This document shows positions 1 through 9,514 of a stretch of 64,000 nucleotides of DNA, piece by piece. Location: assembly GCF_011516825.1 (NCBI RefSeq), contig NZ_WOTA01000001.1, forward strand, positions 186,001-250,000, read 5' to 3'. Below the pieces are notes generated by a model, which searched no databases, was not told the DNA's origin, and worked only from the letters and a program-made list of their open reading frames with translations. The first letter of the stretch is position 1. Every line of letters starts with the position of its first letter. The position numbers were made by a program, and so were the translations under genes. The stretch comes from Acetobacter oeni. GTDB taxonomy: Bacteria > Pseudomonadota > Alphaproteobacteria > Acetobacterales > Acetobacteraceae.

Positions 1-14
1 TGCGACCCGCTCAT
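1..14 (-). CDS. Start of an unidentified gene running off the left edge
   Basis: On the minus strand an ATG at 14-12 is preceded by AGGAG (complement of 22-26) with a 7-base spacer, a near-ideal Shine-Dalgarno arrangement. Only four codons (M-S-G-S) lie inside the window. It begins about 150 bases downstream of the SixA-like gene and in the same direction, so it may be the next gene of that transcription unit. The product cannot be identified. Confidence 0.4.
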
Positions 15-163
15 GGCGTTACTCCTGCAACAATCTGACCACACATCCTGCGACGGTGGCGTCACCGACGTTTGTCCCTGATCGGGCGTTATTCCGAAAC
101 CCACGGAAGGCCCCCAAACCCGTCACCTTGTTGAGAGGCAGCCCGTTCAGAGACATTTCCGGC

Positions 164-700
164 TCAATTTTGCGAGAACGACTCAAGCCAGGACGTTTTC
201 GGCCCCAGCCCCTTCCACGCCAGCGCAATCGATTCCTGTTCTTCGACCTCAACACGAAAAGACGCGAGCGTCCCGAGACCGAAATCCGATTCGAGCGCCG
301 TTTCAACACCATTCAGATAGCGGGCAAGGGCAGGGAGGCCGGGATTGTGACCCACCAGTAAAACCGTATGCACGGAATCAGGTGTCACACGCAGACGCGC
401 CAGCAACTCATCGGGCGCCGCAAGATAAAGCGTCGGTTCGATCCGGATTTCAGGCCGCGCATTCTGCCCGAATGGCAACAGACCGGCATAAGTCTGGCGC
501 GTTCTCAAAGCAGGACTGCACAGAACCAGATCCGGCACGATCCCGGTCCGGCGCATCGTCTCGCCCCGGTGGCGGGCCAGCCGATGCCCTTCATCCGTAA
601 GAGGCCGCGCAAGATCGGCCGTCGCGCTGAGATCACCACCCGCCGGCGGCTGCGCCTCGGCATGACGCAGCAGGAGCAACCGATGGGCAACGGGTTTCAC
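164..700 (-). CDS. SixA-type histidine phosphatase family protein
   Basis: A 178-residue phosphoglycerate-mutase-fold phosphatase. The phosphate-binding RHAE sits at residues 12-15, the second histidine is in VGHNPG near residue 118, and an Arg of the pocket is in CSPALRTRQT near residue 66. The short length, with no large insertions, fits the SixA group, which in E. coli removes phosphate from histidine phosphotransfer proteins; the true substrate here is not shown by the sequence. The ATG overlaps the stop of the chorismate mutase gene by four bases, so the two are probably translationally coupled. The protein has no signal peptide and should be cytoplasmic. Confidence 0.85.
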   Translation of the reverse strand: MKPVAHRLLLLRHAEAQPPAGGDLSATADLARPLTDEGHRLARHRGETMRRTGIVPDLVLCSPALRTRQTYAGLLPFGQNARPEIRIEPTLYLAAPDELLARLRVTPDSVHTVLLVGHNPGLPALARYLNGVETALESDFGLGTLASFRVEVEEQESIALAWKGLGPKTSWLESFSQN

Positions 701-1053
701 GGCCGGGTTTCCGCGACAGCGCCATCCTCTCGCGCAATGGCCTCATGATGGCGGATCACTTCGCGAATAATGAAATTCAGAAATTTCTCCGCGAAATCTG
801 GATCGAGACGGGCGCTTTTCGCCAGTTCGCGCAGACGGGCAATCTGCCGCGCCTCCCGCTGCGGATCAGCCGGCGGCATGTTGCAGCGCGCCTTCAGTTC
901 GCCAACCGCCTGCGTGCAGCGAAAGCGCTCCGCCAGCATCGCCACCAGCGCCATATCGATATTGTCGATACTCTGCCGTAATGCGCCAAGTTCCGCGACG
1001 GGATCAGCCTCACCGGCGGGAATCGTCTGCGTTTCATTATGCGAGGCTGCCGT
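697..1053 (-). CDS. Chorismate mutase, AroQ class
   Basis: Converts chorismate to prephenate on the way to phenylalanine and tyrosine. The single-domain AroQ helical pattern is visible: LRQSIDNIDMALVAMLAER, then a conserved Lys in GELKA and an Arg-rich PQREARQ stretch supplying the active-site Arg and Lys residues. I prefer the GTG at 1053, which follows GGAG with a short spacer and gives 118 residues. The frame is also open upstream to an ATG at 1137, but that extension has no family similarity and a poor ribosome site. The gene overlaps the SixA-like gene by ATGA. No ACT or prephenate dehydratase domain is present. Confidence 0.85.
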   Translation of the reverse strand, partial: TAASHNETQTIPAGEADPVAELGALRQSIDNIDMALVAMLAERFRCTQAVGELKARCNMPPADPQREARQIARLRELAKSARLDPDFAEKFLNFIIREVIRHHEAIAREDGAVAETRP

Positions 1054-1206
1054 CACGCCGCTCCATCCTGTTCTGTGTTCTTCCGGCCCGGTCTCATTCT
1101 GCAGCGCCCGGATGCTGCAAAGACAGAGATGACTCATTCACCACGGCGTGAACAATCGTGTCAAAACGTCCTCACCCGCCAGACACAGGATGAACACGCC
1201 CTGTTT

Positions 1207-1983
1207 TCAGAAAAGGGCAGGGGACGGCGTCGGCCAGTCGGAAAGAGGCTGAGCCGGATAATCCGGCACATCATCAACTTCATCCGGAAGATCTATCCAG
1301 GCAAGATGACCGCCTTTCCCGGCACCCGTATCGACAAAAACCGCAACCCCGCCGGCCCGGCCATGCTTCACCCATGGCCGCCCGTCCACGGAACGCCGGT
1401 CATGCCCGCAATAAACAGTATGCCCCGCCGGAATATGGTCCACCCAGTTGAGACGACGCTCCGGGTACCCGTCAGCCTGCGTCCGGCCGGTCACCTCACC
1501 AAACAGCGCCCGTGAGAGAAGATGCGACACGCTCTCAAGCCCCGGATGGCACGATTCCTCCAGCATCCCCGTATGAAAGGCCGCATGAACGAAAATCCGG
1601 CGGCCCAGTTTCAGCCAGGTCGGCGCCTCCTGAAGCAGACGCAGAGCCCGCTCCAGAACATCCGAATTCTCCGGTTCGATCAGTTGCCCGATCGTGGCTT
1701 CCAGCGGCGCGTCCCGGCGCAGCTTGCGGCCCAGCAGGGCACGACCGAGCTTCCGGTCATGATTTCCAAGCAGAAACAGCCCGCGCCCCTCATCGAGGAT
1801 CGACGCCATAAGCCGTAATGCGCCGGCACTGTCCGGCCCGTAATCAACCAGATCGCCAAGCTGTACAATAAACCGGTCTGTGGCGGCCGCATGCCGGAAA
1901 GCTTCAATGTCACCATGCACGTCCCCGACAACGCGAATGCGGCGACCGGCAACCCTGCGTCGAAAGTCTGTCTCGTCGTACAT
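1207..1983 (-). CDS. Calcineurin-like metallophosphoesterase (PrpA/PP2A-like)
   Basis: A 258-residue phosphoesterase with the classic metal motifs in order: GDVHG at residues 20-24, GDLVDYG at 43-49 and GNHD at 73-76. Later metal histidines are probably in the HAAF and GHDRR segments. The order matches bacterial Ser/Thr protein phosphatases and diadenosine tetraphosphatases, and the sequence alone does not separate these substrates. No signal peptide or membrane segment is seen. One plus-strand copy of the GGGCAGGGGAC word falls in its last codons, where it encodes Ser-Pro-Ala-Leu. Confidence 0.8.
   Translation of the reverse strand: MYDETDFRRRVAGRRIRVVGDVHGDIEAFRHAAATDRFIVQLGDLVDYGPDSAGALRLMASILDEGRGLFLLGNHDRKLGRALLGRKLRRDAPLEATIGQLIEPENSDVLERALRLLQEAPTWLKLGRRIFVHAAFHTGMLEESCHPGLESVSHLLSRALFGEVTGRTQADGYPERRLNWVDHIPAGHTVYCGHDRRSVDGRPWVKHGRAGGVAVFVDTGAGKGGHLAWIDLPDEVDDVPDYPAQPLSDWPTPSPALF
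1215..1225 (+). other. GGGCAGGGGAC, KOPS-like polar word (copy 1)
   Basis: Exact copy of GGGCAGGGGAC on the plus strand, inside the 3' end of the minus-strand metallophosphoesterase gene. It contains GGGCAGGG, which matches the FtsK-orienting consensus GGGNAGGG. Confidence 0.5.
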
Positions 1984-3873
<1,890 letters not shown>

Positions 3874-3968
3874 AACGCCTGCCGTCACCAGCCGGGAAGC
3901 CTGAACTCACAGAGCCTCCCGGCGTACCCGGCATTCGTTCCGGTTGTCATACCGGACCGCTACGTCTG

Positions 3969-3992
3969 ACAGGGCCTTCGGGTCCTGTTTGT
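3969..3992 (+). terminator. Rho-independent terminator after aarC
   Basis: Stem ACAGGGCC / GGTCCTGT, eight pairs including one G-U, closed by a TTCG tetraloop with a C-G closing pair and followed by TTTGT. It lies about 100 bases past the aarC stop codon. The T-run is short. Confidence 0.6.
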
Positions 3993-4140
3993 CGTTCAGG
4001 CACCCGGCTTCTCCGAACGCGACCTGCCGCCCGTTCGACTCACGTTCATGCGAATAACGCATAATAATGATTTACGAGGTTGCGAACGACCTGACGGAAT
4101 GAGAAGGTTCGGGGTAAATAATAAGAGCTGGACAGTAACC

Positions 4141-5493
4141 ATGTCAGAAACCGGCAGCGTCATGAGTGCCGTCATTGCGGACAACGATCCGGAAGACGGC
4201 ACGCGCGACCTCTTTCGCCGGGCCACGCTCCGCATCGTGCCGTTTATCTTCGTCTGTTACCTCTTCAATTATCTCGACCGCGTCAATGTCGGTTTCGCAA
4301 AGCTGCAAATGCTCGGTGCACTGGGGCTTGATGACCGTCAGTACGGATTCGCCGCCGGCATTTTCTTCCTCGGCTATGTGGCCTGCGGTGTCCCGAGCAA
4401 TCTGATGCTCGAAAAATTCGGCGCAAGACGCTGGATCGCAATCATCATGGTGGTCTGGGGCGCTCTGTCCGCCGGCCTCGCCTTCGTGCATGGCGCCAGC
4501 TCATTCTACGTCGTGCGTTTCCTGACCGGCGCCGCCGAAGCCGGATTTTTCCCCGGCCTCATGCTCTACCTGACCCGCTGGTTTCCCTCGCGGCAGCGCG
4601 GGCGAGTCATGGCCCTCTTCATGGCCGCCATCCCCCTGTCCGGCGTCATCGGCGGTCCGCTTTCAGGCTGGATTCTCTCCTCCTTCTCCACGAAAGGCGG
4701 GGAAACCATCCACGGCCTCGCCCCCTGGCAGTGGCTGTTTCTGCTCCAGGGACTCCCGACCATTCTGCTCGGCCTCGCCGTCGTCTTTCTGCTTAGCGAG
4801 AACATCGCCTCAGCGCCCTGGCTGCAAAAACCGGACCGGGAAGCCATGCAGGCAGTCCTCGTGGCCGACAGCCGGACCGCGCGCCAGACCACGGCAACCA
4901 CGTTTCGTCAGGCCCTGCAAAGCCCCTGGATATGGGCCATGGGCCTCGTCTATTTCTGTGTGCAGAGCGGCGTTTACGCAATCAACTTCTGGCTTCCGAC
5001 CATTATCCAGACGAATTTCGGCTCCGATATGCAGGCCATCGGCTGGCTGAGCGCCATCCCCTATGTCGTCGCCGCCCTCGTGATGCTCGCCACGGGTCGC
5101 TTGGCCGACCGTAGCGGGGAACGCAGGTGGCATCTCGCCGGCCCGATGCTGCTGGCCGCCGCCGGCCTCTTCGCCGGGTCCCTGAACGGCACAATCGGCC
5201 AGCATCCGTCTCTCGCCCTTTTCGGCCTGTCGCTCGGCGCTTCCGGTGCCCTGACAGGCCTGGCCATGTTCTGGCCCCTGGCCTCGTCCTTCCTTGGCGC
5301 CGAAGCTGCCGCCGGCGGCCTCGCGCTGATCAACTCGATGGGACAGATCGCCGGTTTTGCCAGTCCGTGGATCGTAGGATGGATTCGCCAGGCCACCGGC
5401 AGCACGGATTATGGCCTGATCCTGCTGGCCGCCATCATGCTCGGCGGCGTCAGTATCGTGCTTTCGAGCCCCAAATCTTCAGTCAGATCATGA
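4141..5493 (+). CDS. MFS transporter, anion:cation symporter type
   Basis: About 450 residues with twelve predicted membrane helices. The N-terminal half shows the ACS-family pattern: FNYLDRVNVGFAKLQM in the first helix and GARRWIAIIMVVWG after helix 2, as in transporters for phthalate, tartrate, 4-hydroxyphenylacetate and hexuronates. I chose the ATG at 4141; an in-frame start at 4048 would add 31 residues unlike the family. Glycerate kinase follows after 37 bases, so the likely cargo is glycerate or a related hydroxy-acid. That substrate is inferred from context only. Confidence 0.85.
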   Translation: MSETGSVMSAVIADNDPEDGTRDLFRRATLRIVPFIFVCYLFNYLDRVNVGFAKLQMLGALGLDDRQYGFAAGIFFLGYVACGVPSNLMLEKFGARRWIAIIMVVWGALSAGLAFVHGASSFYVVRFLTGAAEAGFFPGLMLYLTRWFPSRQRGRVMALFMAAIPLSGVIGGPLSGWILSSFSTKGGETIHGLAPWQWLFLLQGLPTILLGLAVVFLLSENIASAPWLQKPDREAMQAVLVADSRTARQTTATTFRQALQSPWIWAMGLVYFCVQSGVYAINFWLPTIIQTNFGSDMQAIGWLSAIPYVVAALVMLATGRLADRSGERRWHLAGPMLLAAAGLFAGSLNGTIGQHPSLALFGLSLGASGALTGLAMFWPLASSFLGAEAAAGGLALINSMGQIAGFASPWIVGWIRQATGSTDYGLILLAAIMLGGVSIVLSSPKSSVRS

Positions 5494-5530
5494 AATATCC
5501 GCTCATCACCGGGTATCACGGAGAAAACCT

Positions 5531-6682
5531 GTGAAAATCGCTATCGTCTGTGACTCTTTCAAGGAAAGTCTCTCAGCGCTGGAAGTCGCGGAAGAGATCG
5601 AAGCCGGATTTCTCGACATTTTTCCCGATGCGGATTTCATCAAACTGCCCGCCGCCGACGGCGGAGAAGGCACAGTCAGCGCTATTGTCGTCGGCACGGG
5701 AGGGCGTCTCATCCGCCGGATCGTCACCGGACCGCTGAATACGCCCGTCGATGCCTTCTTCGGCATCACCGGCGACGGCACAACAGCCATCATCGAAATG
5801 GCCGCTTCTTCAGGTCTTGAACTGGTCCCGGAAGACAGCCGCGATCCGCTCGGCGCCACCACGCGCGGCGTCGGCGAACTGGTGCAGGCTGCCCTGGACG
5901 AAGGATGCCGCCATATCATCATCGGCCTCGGCGGCAGCGCCACCAACGATGGCGGCGCCGGTTTCATACAGGCGCTCGGCGTCCTCCTGAAGGACATTGA
6001 AGGCAGAGAACTCCCCCCAGGCGGCGCGGCCCTGGCGCGACTTGCAGCAATCGACGTCTCAGGTCTCGACCCCCGTCTCACAGGCCTTACTCTGGAAGTC
6101 GCCTGCGATGTCGATAACCCGCTGCTCGGCACCGAAGGCGCATCCGCCGTTTTCGGCCCGCAGAAGGGCGCAAGCATCACTCATGTCGAACTGCTCGATT
6201 CCGCCCTGTCCCGTTACGCCGCTCAGATTGCCACCGATATCGGGCGCGACATCGCTTACACGCCCGGAGCAGGCGCCGCAGGTGGTCTTGGCGCCGCCCT
6301 GCTGGCCTTCACGGACGCAAAACTGCGCCCCGGCGTGGATATCGTTATGGAAGCGCTGGATGTCGCATCCGCTCTCGCCGACGCCGATCTCGTCATCACC
6401 GGAGAAGGGCGCATCGACGGACAAACCGTGCGCGGCAAAACGCCCGTCGGCGTCGCCCGCGTTGCAAAACGTCTGGGTAAACCGGTGATCGCAATCGCAG
6501 GATCACTCGGAACAGGTGTCGATGCCGTTTACGATGCCGGAATCGATGCCGTCTTTGGCACGGTGCAACGTCCCGGAACCCTCGCGGATGCCCTGCGTGA
6601 GTCACGGGAAAGCGTGCGCCGCACAGCCCGAAATGTTGCCAGAGTCATAAAGCTGGGAGAAACGCTCGCGCCCCGTAGCTGA
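5531..6682 (+). CDS. Glycerate 2-kinase, GarK/GlxK type
   Basis: Phosphorylates D-glycerate with ATP, normally to 2-phosphoglycerate, feeding lower glycolysis. At 383 residues it has the length of the GarK/GlxK family (type 1/2-kinases), with the N-terminal CDSFKESL, LPAADGGEGTV near residue 39 and the glycine-rich GLGGSATNDGG block. The start is GTG at 5531 with CGGAGAA just upstream. It follows the ACS-type transporter by 37 bases and is probably co-transcribed, giving an uptake-plus-kinase unit for glycerate. There is no glyoxylate carboligase or tartronate semialdehyde reductase beside it. Confidence 0.9.
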   Translation: MKIAIVCDSFKESLSALEVAEEIEAGFLDIFPDADFIKLPAADGGEGTVSAIVVGTGGRLIRRIVTGPLNTPVDAFFGITGDGTTAIIEMAASSGLELVPEDSRDPLGATTRGVGELVQAALDEGCRHIIIGLGGSATNDGGAGFIQALGVLLKDIEGRELPPGGAALARLAAIDVSGLDPRLTGLTLEVACDVDNPLLGTEGASAVFGPQKGASITHVELLDSALSRYAAQIATDIGRDIAYTPGAGAAGGLGAALLAFTDAKLRPGVDIVMEALDVASALADADLVITGEGRIDGQTVRGKTPVGVARVAKRLGKPVIAIAGSLGTGVDAVYDAGIDAVFGTVQRPGTLADALRESRESVRRTARNVARVIKLGETLAPRS

Positions 6683-6753
6683 CCCTGATAACAGACCGGA
6701 TGCCCGCCCCGCGGGCCTGTCGCACTTAACTCCGCCCAAAATCCCCGGTTGGA

Positions 6754-8163
6754 TTATTGCGTGATCCGCAGGGAACTGTCTTCCAGGATCGTGTCGAATG
6801 TCGATGCGACAGCGCTCTGGATGGCCGGACCGTCATCCGCCTGAAAATACGTGTCGGAACTCGTAGCGCAGGACTGCATGGCCCCCTGCATGGTTCCGGA
6901 CCCGGTTCCCGCGATCGGCGCAATCAGCGTATCATACTGATTGTCGTTCGGAATGGCGTAATACGGCGCCCAGATCGAGAAAATCTTGACACCCATATTC
7001 TGTAATGTTGTGCAGAGCGAAGTATAGCTGAGATCAATGCTGCGGTGCCACGGCGTTGTGCCATAGATATCTTCCACACCATCCGAAAGAAAAACGATAT
7101 ACGTCTTCATGCTGGTAGCGGAAGACCCGTCTCCGACCCCGCTGAGCCCGGCAATAGCCTGCGTCAGCGCCGCAGTGGTTTTCGTATATCCGTAGTTATA
7201 CGTGCTGTAATTTGTTGAAGAGCTGTTCGGGTTGTCCTGAGCGTTCGCCAGAGGCGTCGCCGCCTCCAGGTCAATCGAGGCCGCGTCCGTCGCGGCCGTG
7301 CTCAGATCCGTGGTCGGCGCGAGCATCTGCGTAAACGACGTGCCGAATGTATCGATGCCCACCTTGATGTGAGTCGTGTCATTCTGAGCATATTCGGTCA
7401 GTTGCGTAATGAAATCCTGAATAGCCTCATTCACATAATCGATCTTGAGATCAATGCCCTCCGTCTTCGCTTCCGCTCTCATATCGCACGGGGCCAGTGT
7501 CGACTGATGTCGTCCCGATGAAGTTTTCGTCGTGCAGCTGATCGTGGCCACGGAATATCCGTTGGGGTCGTGACACGCAAAAGCGCATTGCCCGATTCCG
7601 CTTTCAAGCGAACTGATGGCCGCCGCCGTGCCGCCAACGCCCATCGAATTGGAAATATCGACCACGAAAATAACCTGGATATAGGCATTCCCTTCCGTGG
7701 TGGTGGCAGTCGAACTGACAGAAATCGTATTGGCTCCGGATGACAGAAATCCTGAAAAAAGCAGATTCGTCGTCTGGGAAAGCGCCACCGTCACCGTGCC
7801 GGAATAAGCCGTCGTGGCCGTGTAGGTAACCTGCGATGTGGGAACAGCCACACCCGCATTCGCCGCATTGGTCGTTATCGAGGCGACAGCCGCGGTCTGC
7901 GCCGTTGATTGCGCCCCGGCGGAAGTGGAAGACGTATTTTCTTCCACCAGATAAGTACTGGCCGCTTTCGCCGCCAGTAATGAAGCAGCGTCCGCCATGT
8001 CCTGAAGCTTGCTGCGTGTATTGATAATCATCCCGAGATCAACTGTGGCTGCGATCCCGATGATAAGCGGCACAAGAGAAACGGCCGCGATCGCAATGAC
8101 ACTTCCGCTCCGTGCCGCGCGTAGCTGTCTCAGAGCCGCCATGTTGCAGGCAAAGGAGGACAT
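6754..8163 (-). CDS. TadG-like pilus-assembly protein with von Willebrand A domain
   Basis: The N-terminus has one membrane helix (GSVIAIAAVSLVPLIIGIAA) followed by VDLGMIINTRSKLQDMADAA, the pattern of TadE/TadG pseudopilin-like proteins. A von Willebrand factor A domain follows, with the metal site DISNS after VIFVV and a later FLSDGVED. TadG proteins belong to Flp/Tad pilus systems or tight-adherence machinery. Start: ATG at 8163 is preferred (469 residues); the frame is open to a TTG at 8205. No other tad gene is in the window, so it is an orphan here. It converges with the glycerate kinase gene. The Ser/Thr-rich, moderate-GC sequence suits an exported protein. Confidence 0.75.
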   Translation of the reverse strand: MSSFACNMAALRQLRAARSGSVIAIAAVSLVPLIIGIAATVDLGMIINTRSKLQDMADAASLLAAKAASTYLVEENTSSTSAGAQSTAQTAAVASITTNAANAGVAVPTSQVTYTATTAYSGTVTVALSQTTNLLFSGFLSSGANTISVSSTATTTEGNAYIQVIFVVDISNSMGVGGTAAAISSLESGIGQCAFACHDPNGYSVATISCTTKTSSGRHQSTLAPCDMRAEAKTEGIDLKIDYVNEAIQDFITQLTEYAQNDTTHIKVGIDTFGTSFTQMLAPTTDLSTAATDAASIDLEAATPLANAQDNPNSSSTNYSTYNYGYTKTTAALTQAIAGLSGVGDGSSATSMKTYIVFLSDGVEDIYGTTPWHRSIDLSYTSLCTTLQNMGVKIFSIWAPYYAIPNDNQYDTLIAPIAGTGSGTMQGAMQSCATSSDTYFQADDGPAIQSAVASTFDTILEDSSLRITQ

Positions 8164-8668
8164 CGCTCTCAGAAAAGAGAAAAGCAGGGCAAATAAACGG
8201 CTCAAAGGAATATATTTCTGTAGCTCACATGCCCTGCCAGGGTGCTCTTACCGGACCGGGAGAGGAGGGCAGGGGACGCGGAATCGCCACTCAGGAGGGA
8301 GAAACTCCGAGGAGTCACTGTCCGCGTATTACAATTTGCAAAAAAACGATCCGACCGGATGTTATGCGGACAGATCAATGCCATTCGGAAAGGCATCGGC
8401 AGATCAGAGCCGGCATCGTCACGTTCAACACACCAGCCGCCCCTCGAAACACAGGAAAGCGCGCCATCTGGCATCGTCTGATCCTCAGCAGTCATCACTC
8501 AATAAAGCGAATCGCATGCTGACACTGAGGTTTTACAGAAAAGTTAATCCGCCCGGCGCATCCGGCAGTTACCGTTTCGGGTGCAGGAAACGAGCCCGCC
8601 ACCAGCCGCATCTCATCGACACAGCATTGCAGCCCATTCCATCATCCGGCGACCGGCCCTGCTCCGGA
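8164..8668. other. Intergenic region upstream of the TadG-like gene
   Basis: No gene recognised. It lies between two minus-strand genes and probably carries the promoter of the TadG-like gene. The only notable element is an exact GGGCAGGGGAC at 8267. Several short open frames cross it but have no ribosome site and no recognisable product. Confidence 0.5.
8267..8277 (+). other. GGGCAGGGGAC, KOPS-like polar word (copy 2)
   Basis: Exact plus-strand copy in the intergenic region upstream of the TadG-like gene. It is followed by GCG, as in copy 3. Confidence 0.5.
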
Positions 8669-9514
8669 TCAGCCGCCGTCAAGCAGCTTCACAAAGCGGT
8701 CCGGATTATCCGTCACGACAATATCGACGGGCTGATTCAGAAACGCCTGTAACCGTGCCGGATCAGCCAGAGACCGGGGGCTGTCCGCAATCACGGCAGC
8801 CGCGTCATGGTGCGCCTGGGCAAAAAGGGCAGGGGACGCGTCCGAAGGCAGATAAGCCGCAAAAGGATGGCTCCCGGCCAGCCGTTTCGCCTCATGTTCG
8901 TCATGGACCGAAGTCACGGGAATCGCCACGATAATCGAGCGGTCCGCCTTCAGCGCATCCACGGTCCCTGTCTCATTCGCCGCCGACAGAATGACCCGGT
9001 GACGCATCCCGGTCGCCCGGATCACTTTCACTACGTTCTTCACCACCGTATCATGCAGCGAAAGCATGACCAGTTCACGGTTCTGCCGCGATTCCATCAG
9101 CGCGTCACTCAGAGAGCGCGCACCTTCGCGCACCAGGAGCTGACCGTCCGTATTCTCCGTGACATCAAGCTGCACCATGGAAGGCGCATTGACGACCACC
9201 GGATCGGTTCCCCGATCAGGCGGACGAACAGCGCTGGTATCCGTCGCCGCCTGCGCCGCCGAAGCCAGCGACAGCGGATGAGACGCCACCGCCGCCGCGC
9301 CGGAAGCGCATACAACCAGACCGTGATGAATCCGGGTGAGAAGCGCATCGGACTGGTGTTCGCGCCATCCGAACACACCGCCCGCCAGCGCCATGATCGC
9401 GACACCGATAAAAGCGTTGCGCCGGCACTTGCGCGTCAGAATCGTCTCCGCGCGGCGTCTGCCCGACCCGGTCTCAGCGGCCCCGGAGGGAGCGGTATAA
9501 TCAGGATCAGACAT
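8669..9514 (-). CDS. Membrane-anchored, degenerate glycerophosphodiesterase-like protein
   Basis: A 281-residue protein with one membrane helix near the N-terminus (NAFIGVAIMALAGGVFGW) and an extracytoplasmic domain. Parts resemble the GDPD TIM barrel: MVQLDVTENTDGQLLV recalls the EFDV..TKDG strand, MRHRVILSA recalls the DRVILSSF strand, and VDIVVTDNPDRF recalls the terminal DGIVTDDP strand. The usual N-terminal HRG and the catalytic Glu are not evident, so it may be inactive or a binding protein. The ATG at 9514 overlaps the smc stop codon by eight bases and has a strong AAGGAGGAG upstream, implying translational coupling to smc. Confidence 0.6.
   Translation of the reverse strand: MSDPDYTAPSGAAETGSGRRRAETILTRKCRRNAFIGVAIMALAGGVFGWREHQSDALLTRIHHGLVVCASGAAAVASHPLSLASAAQAATDTSAVRPPDRGTDPVVVNAPSMVQLDVTENTDGQLLVREGARSLSDALMESRQNRELVMLSLHDTVVKNVVKVIRATGMRHRVILSAANETGTVDALKADRSIIVAIPVTSVHDEHEAKRLAGSHPFAAYLPSDASPALFAQAHHDAAAVIADSPRSLADPARLQAFLNQPVDIVVTDNPDRFVKLLDGG
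8827..8837 (+). other. GGGCAGGGGAC, KOPS-like polar word (copy 3)
   Basis: Exact plus-strand copy inside the minus-strand GDPD-like gene, where its complement encodes Ser-Pro-Ala-Leu. It is followed by GCG, as in copy 2. Confidence 0.5.

Noticed and set aside
6683-6753. GCCCG/CGGGC mini-hairpin between glycerate kinase and the TadG-like gene
   Set aside because: A 5-bp stem without a T-run is too weak to call a terminator.
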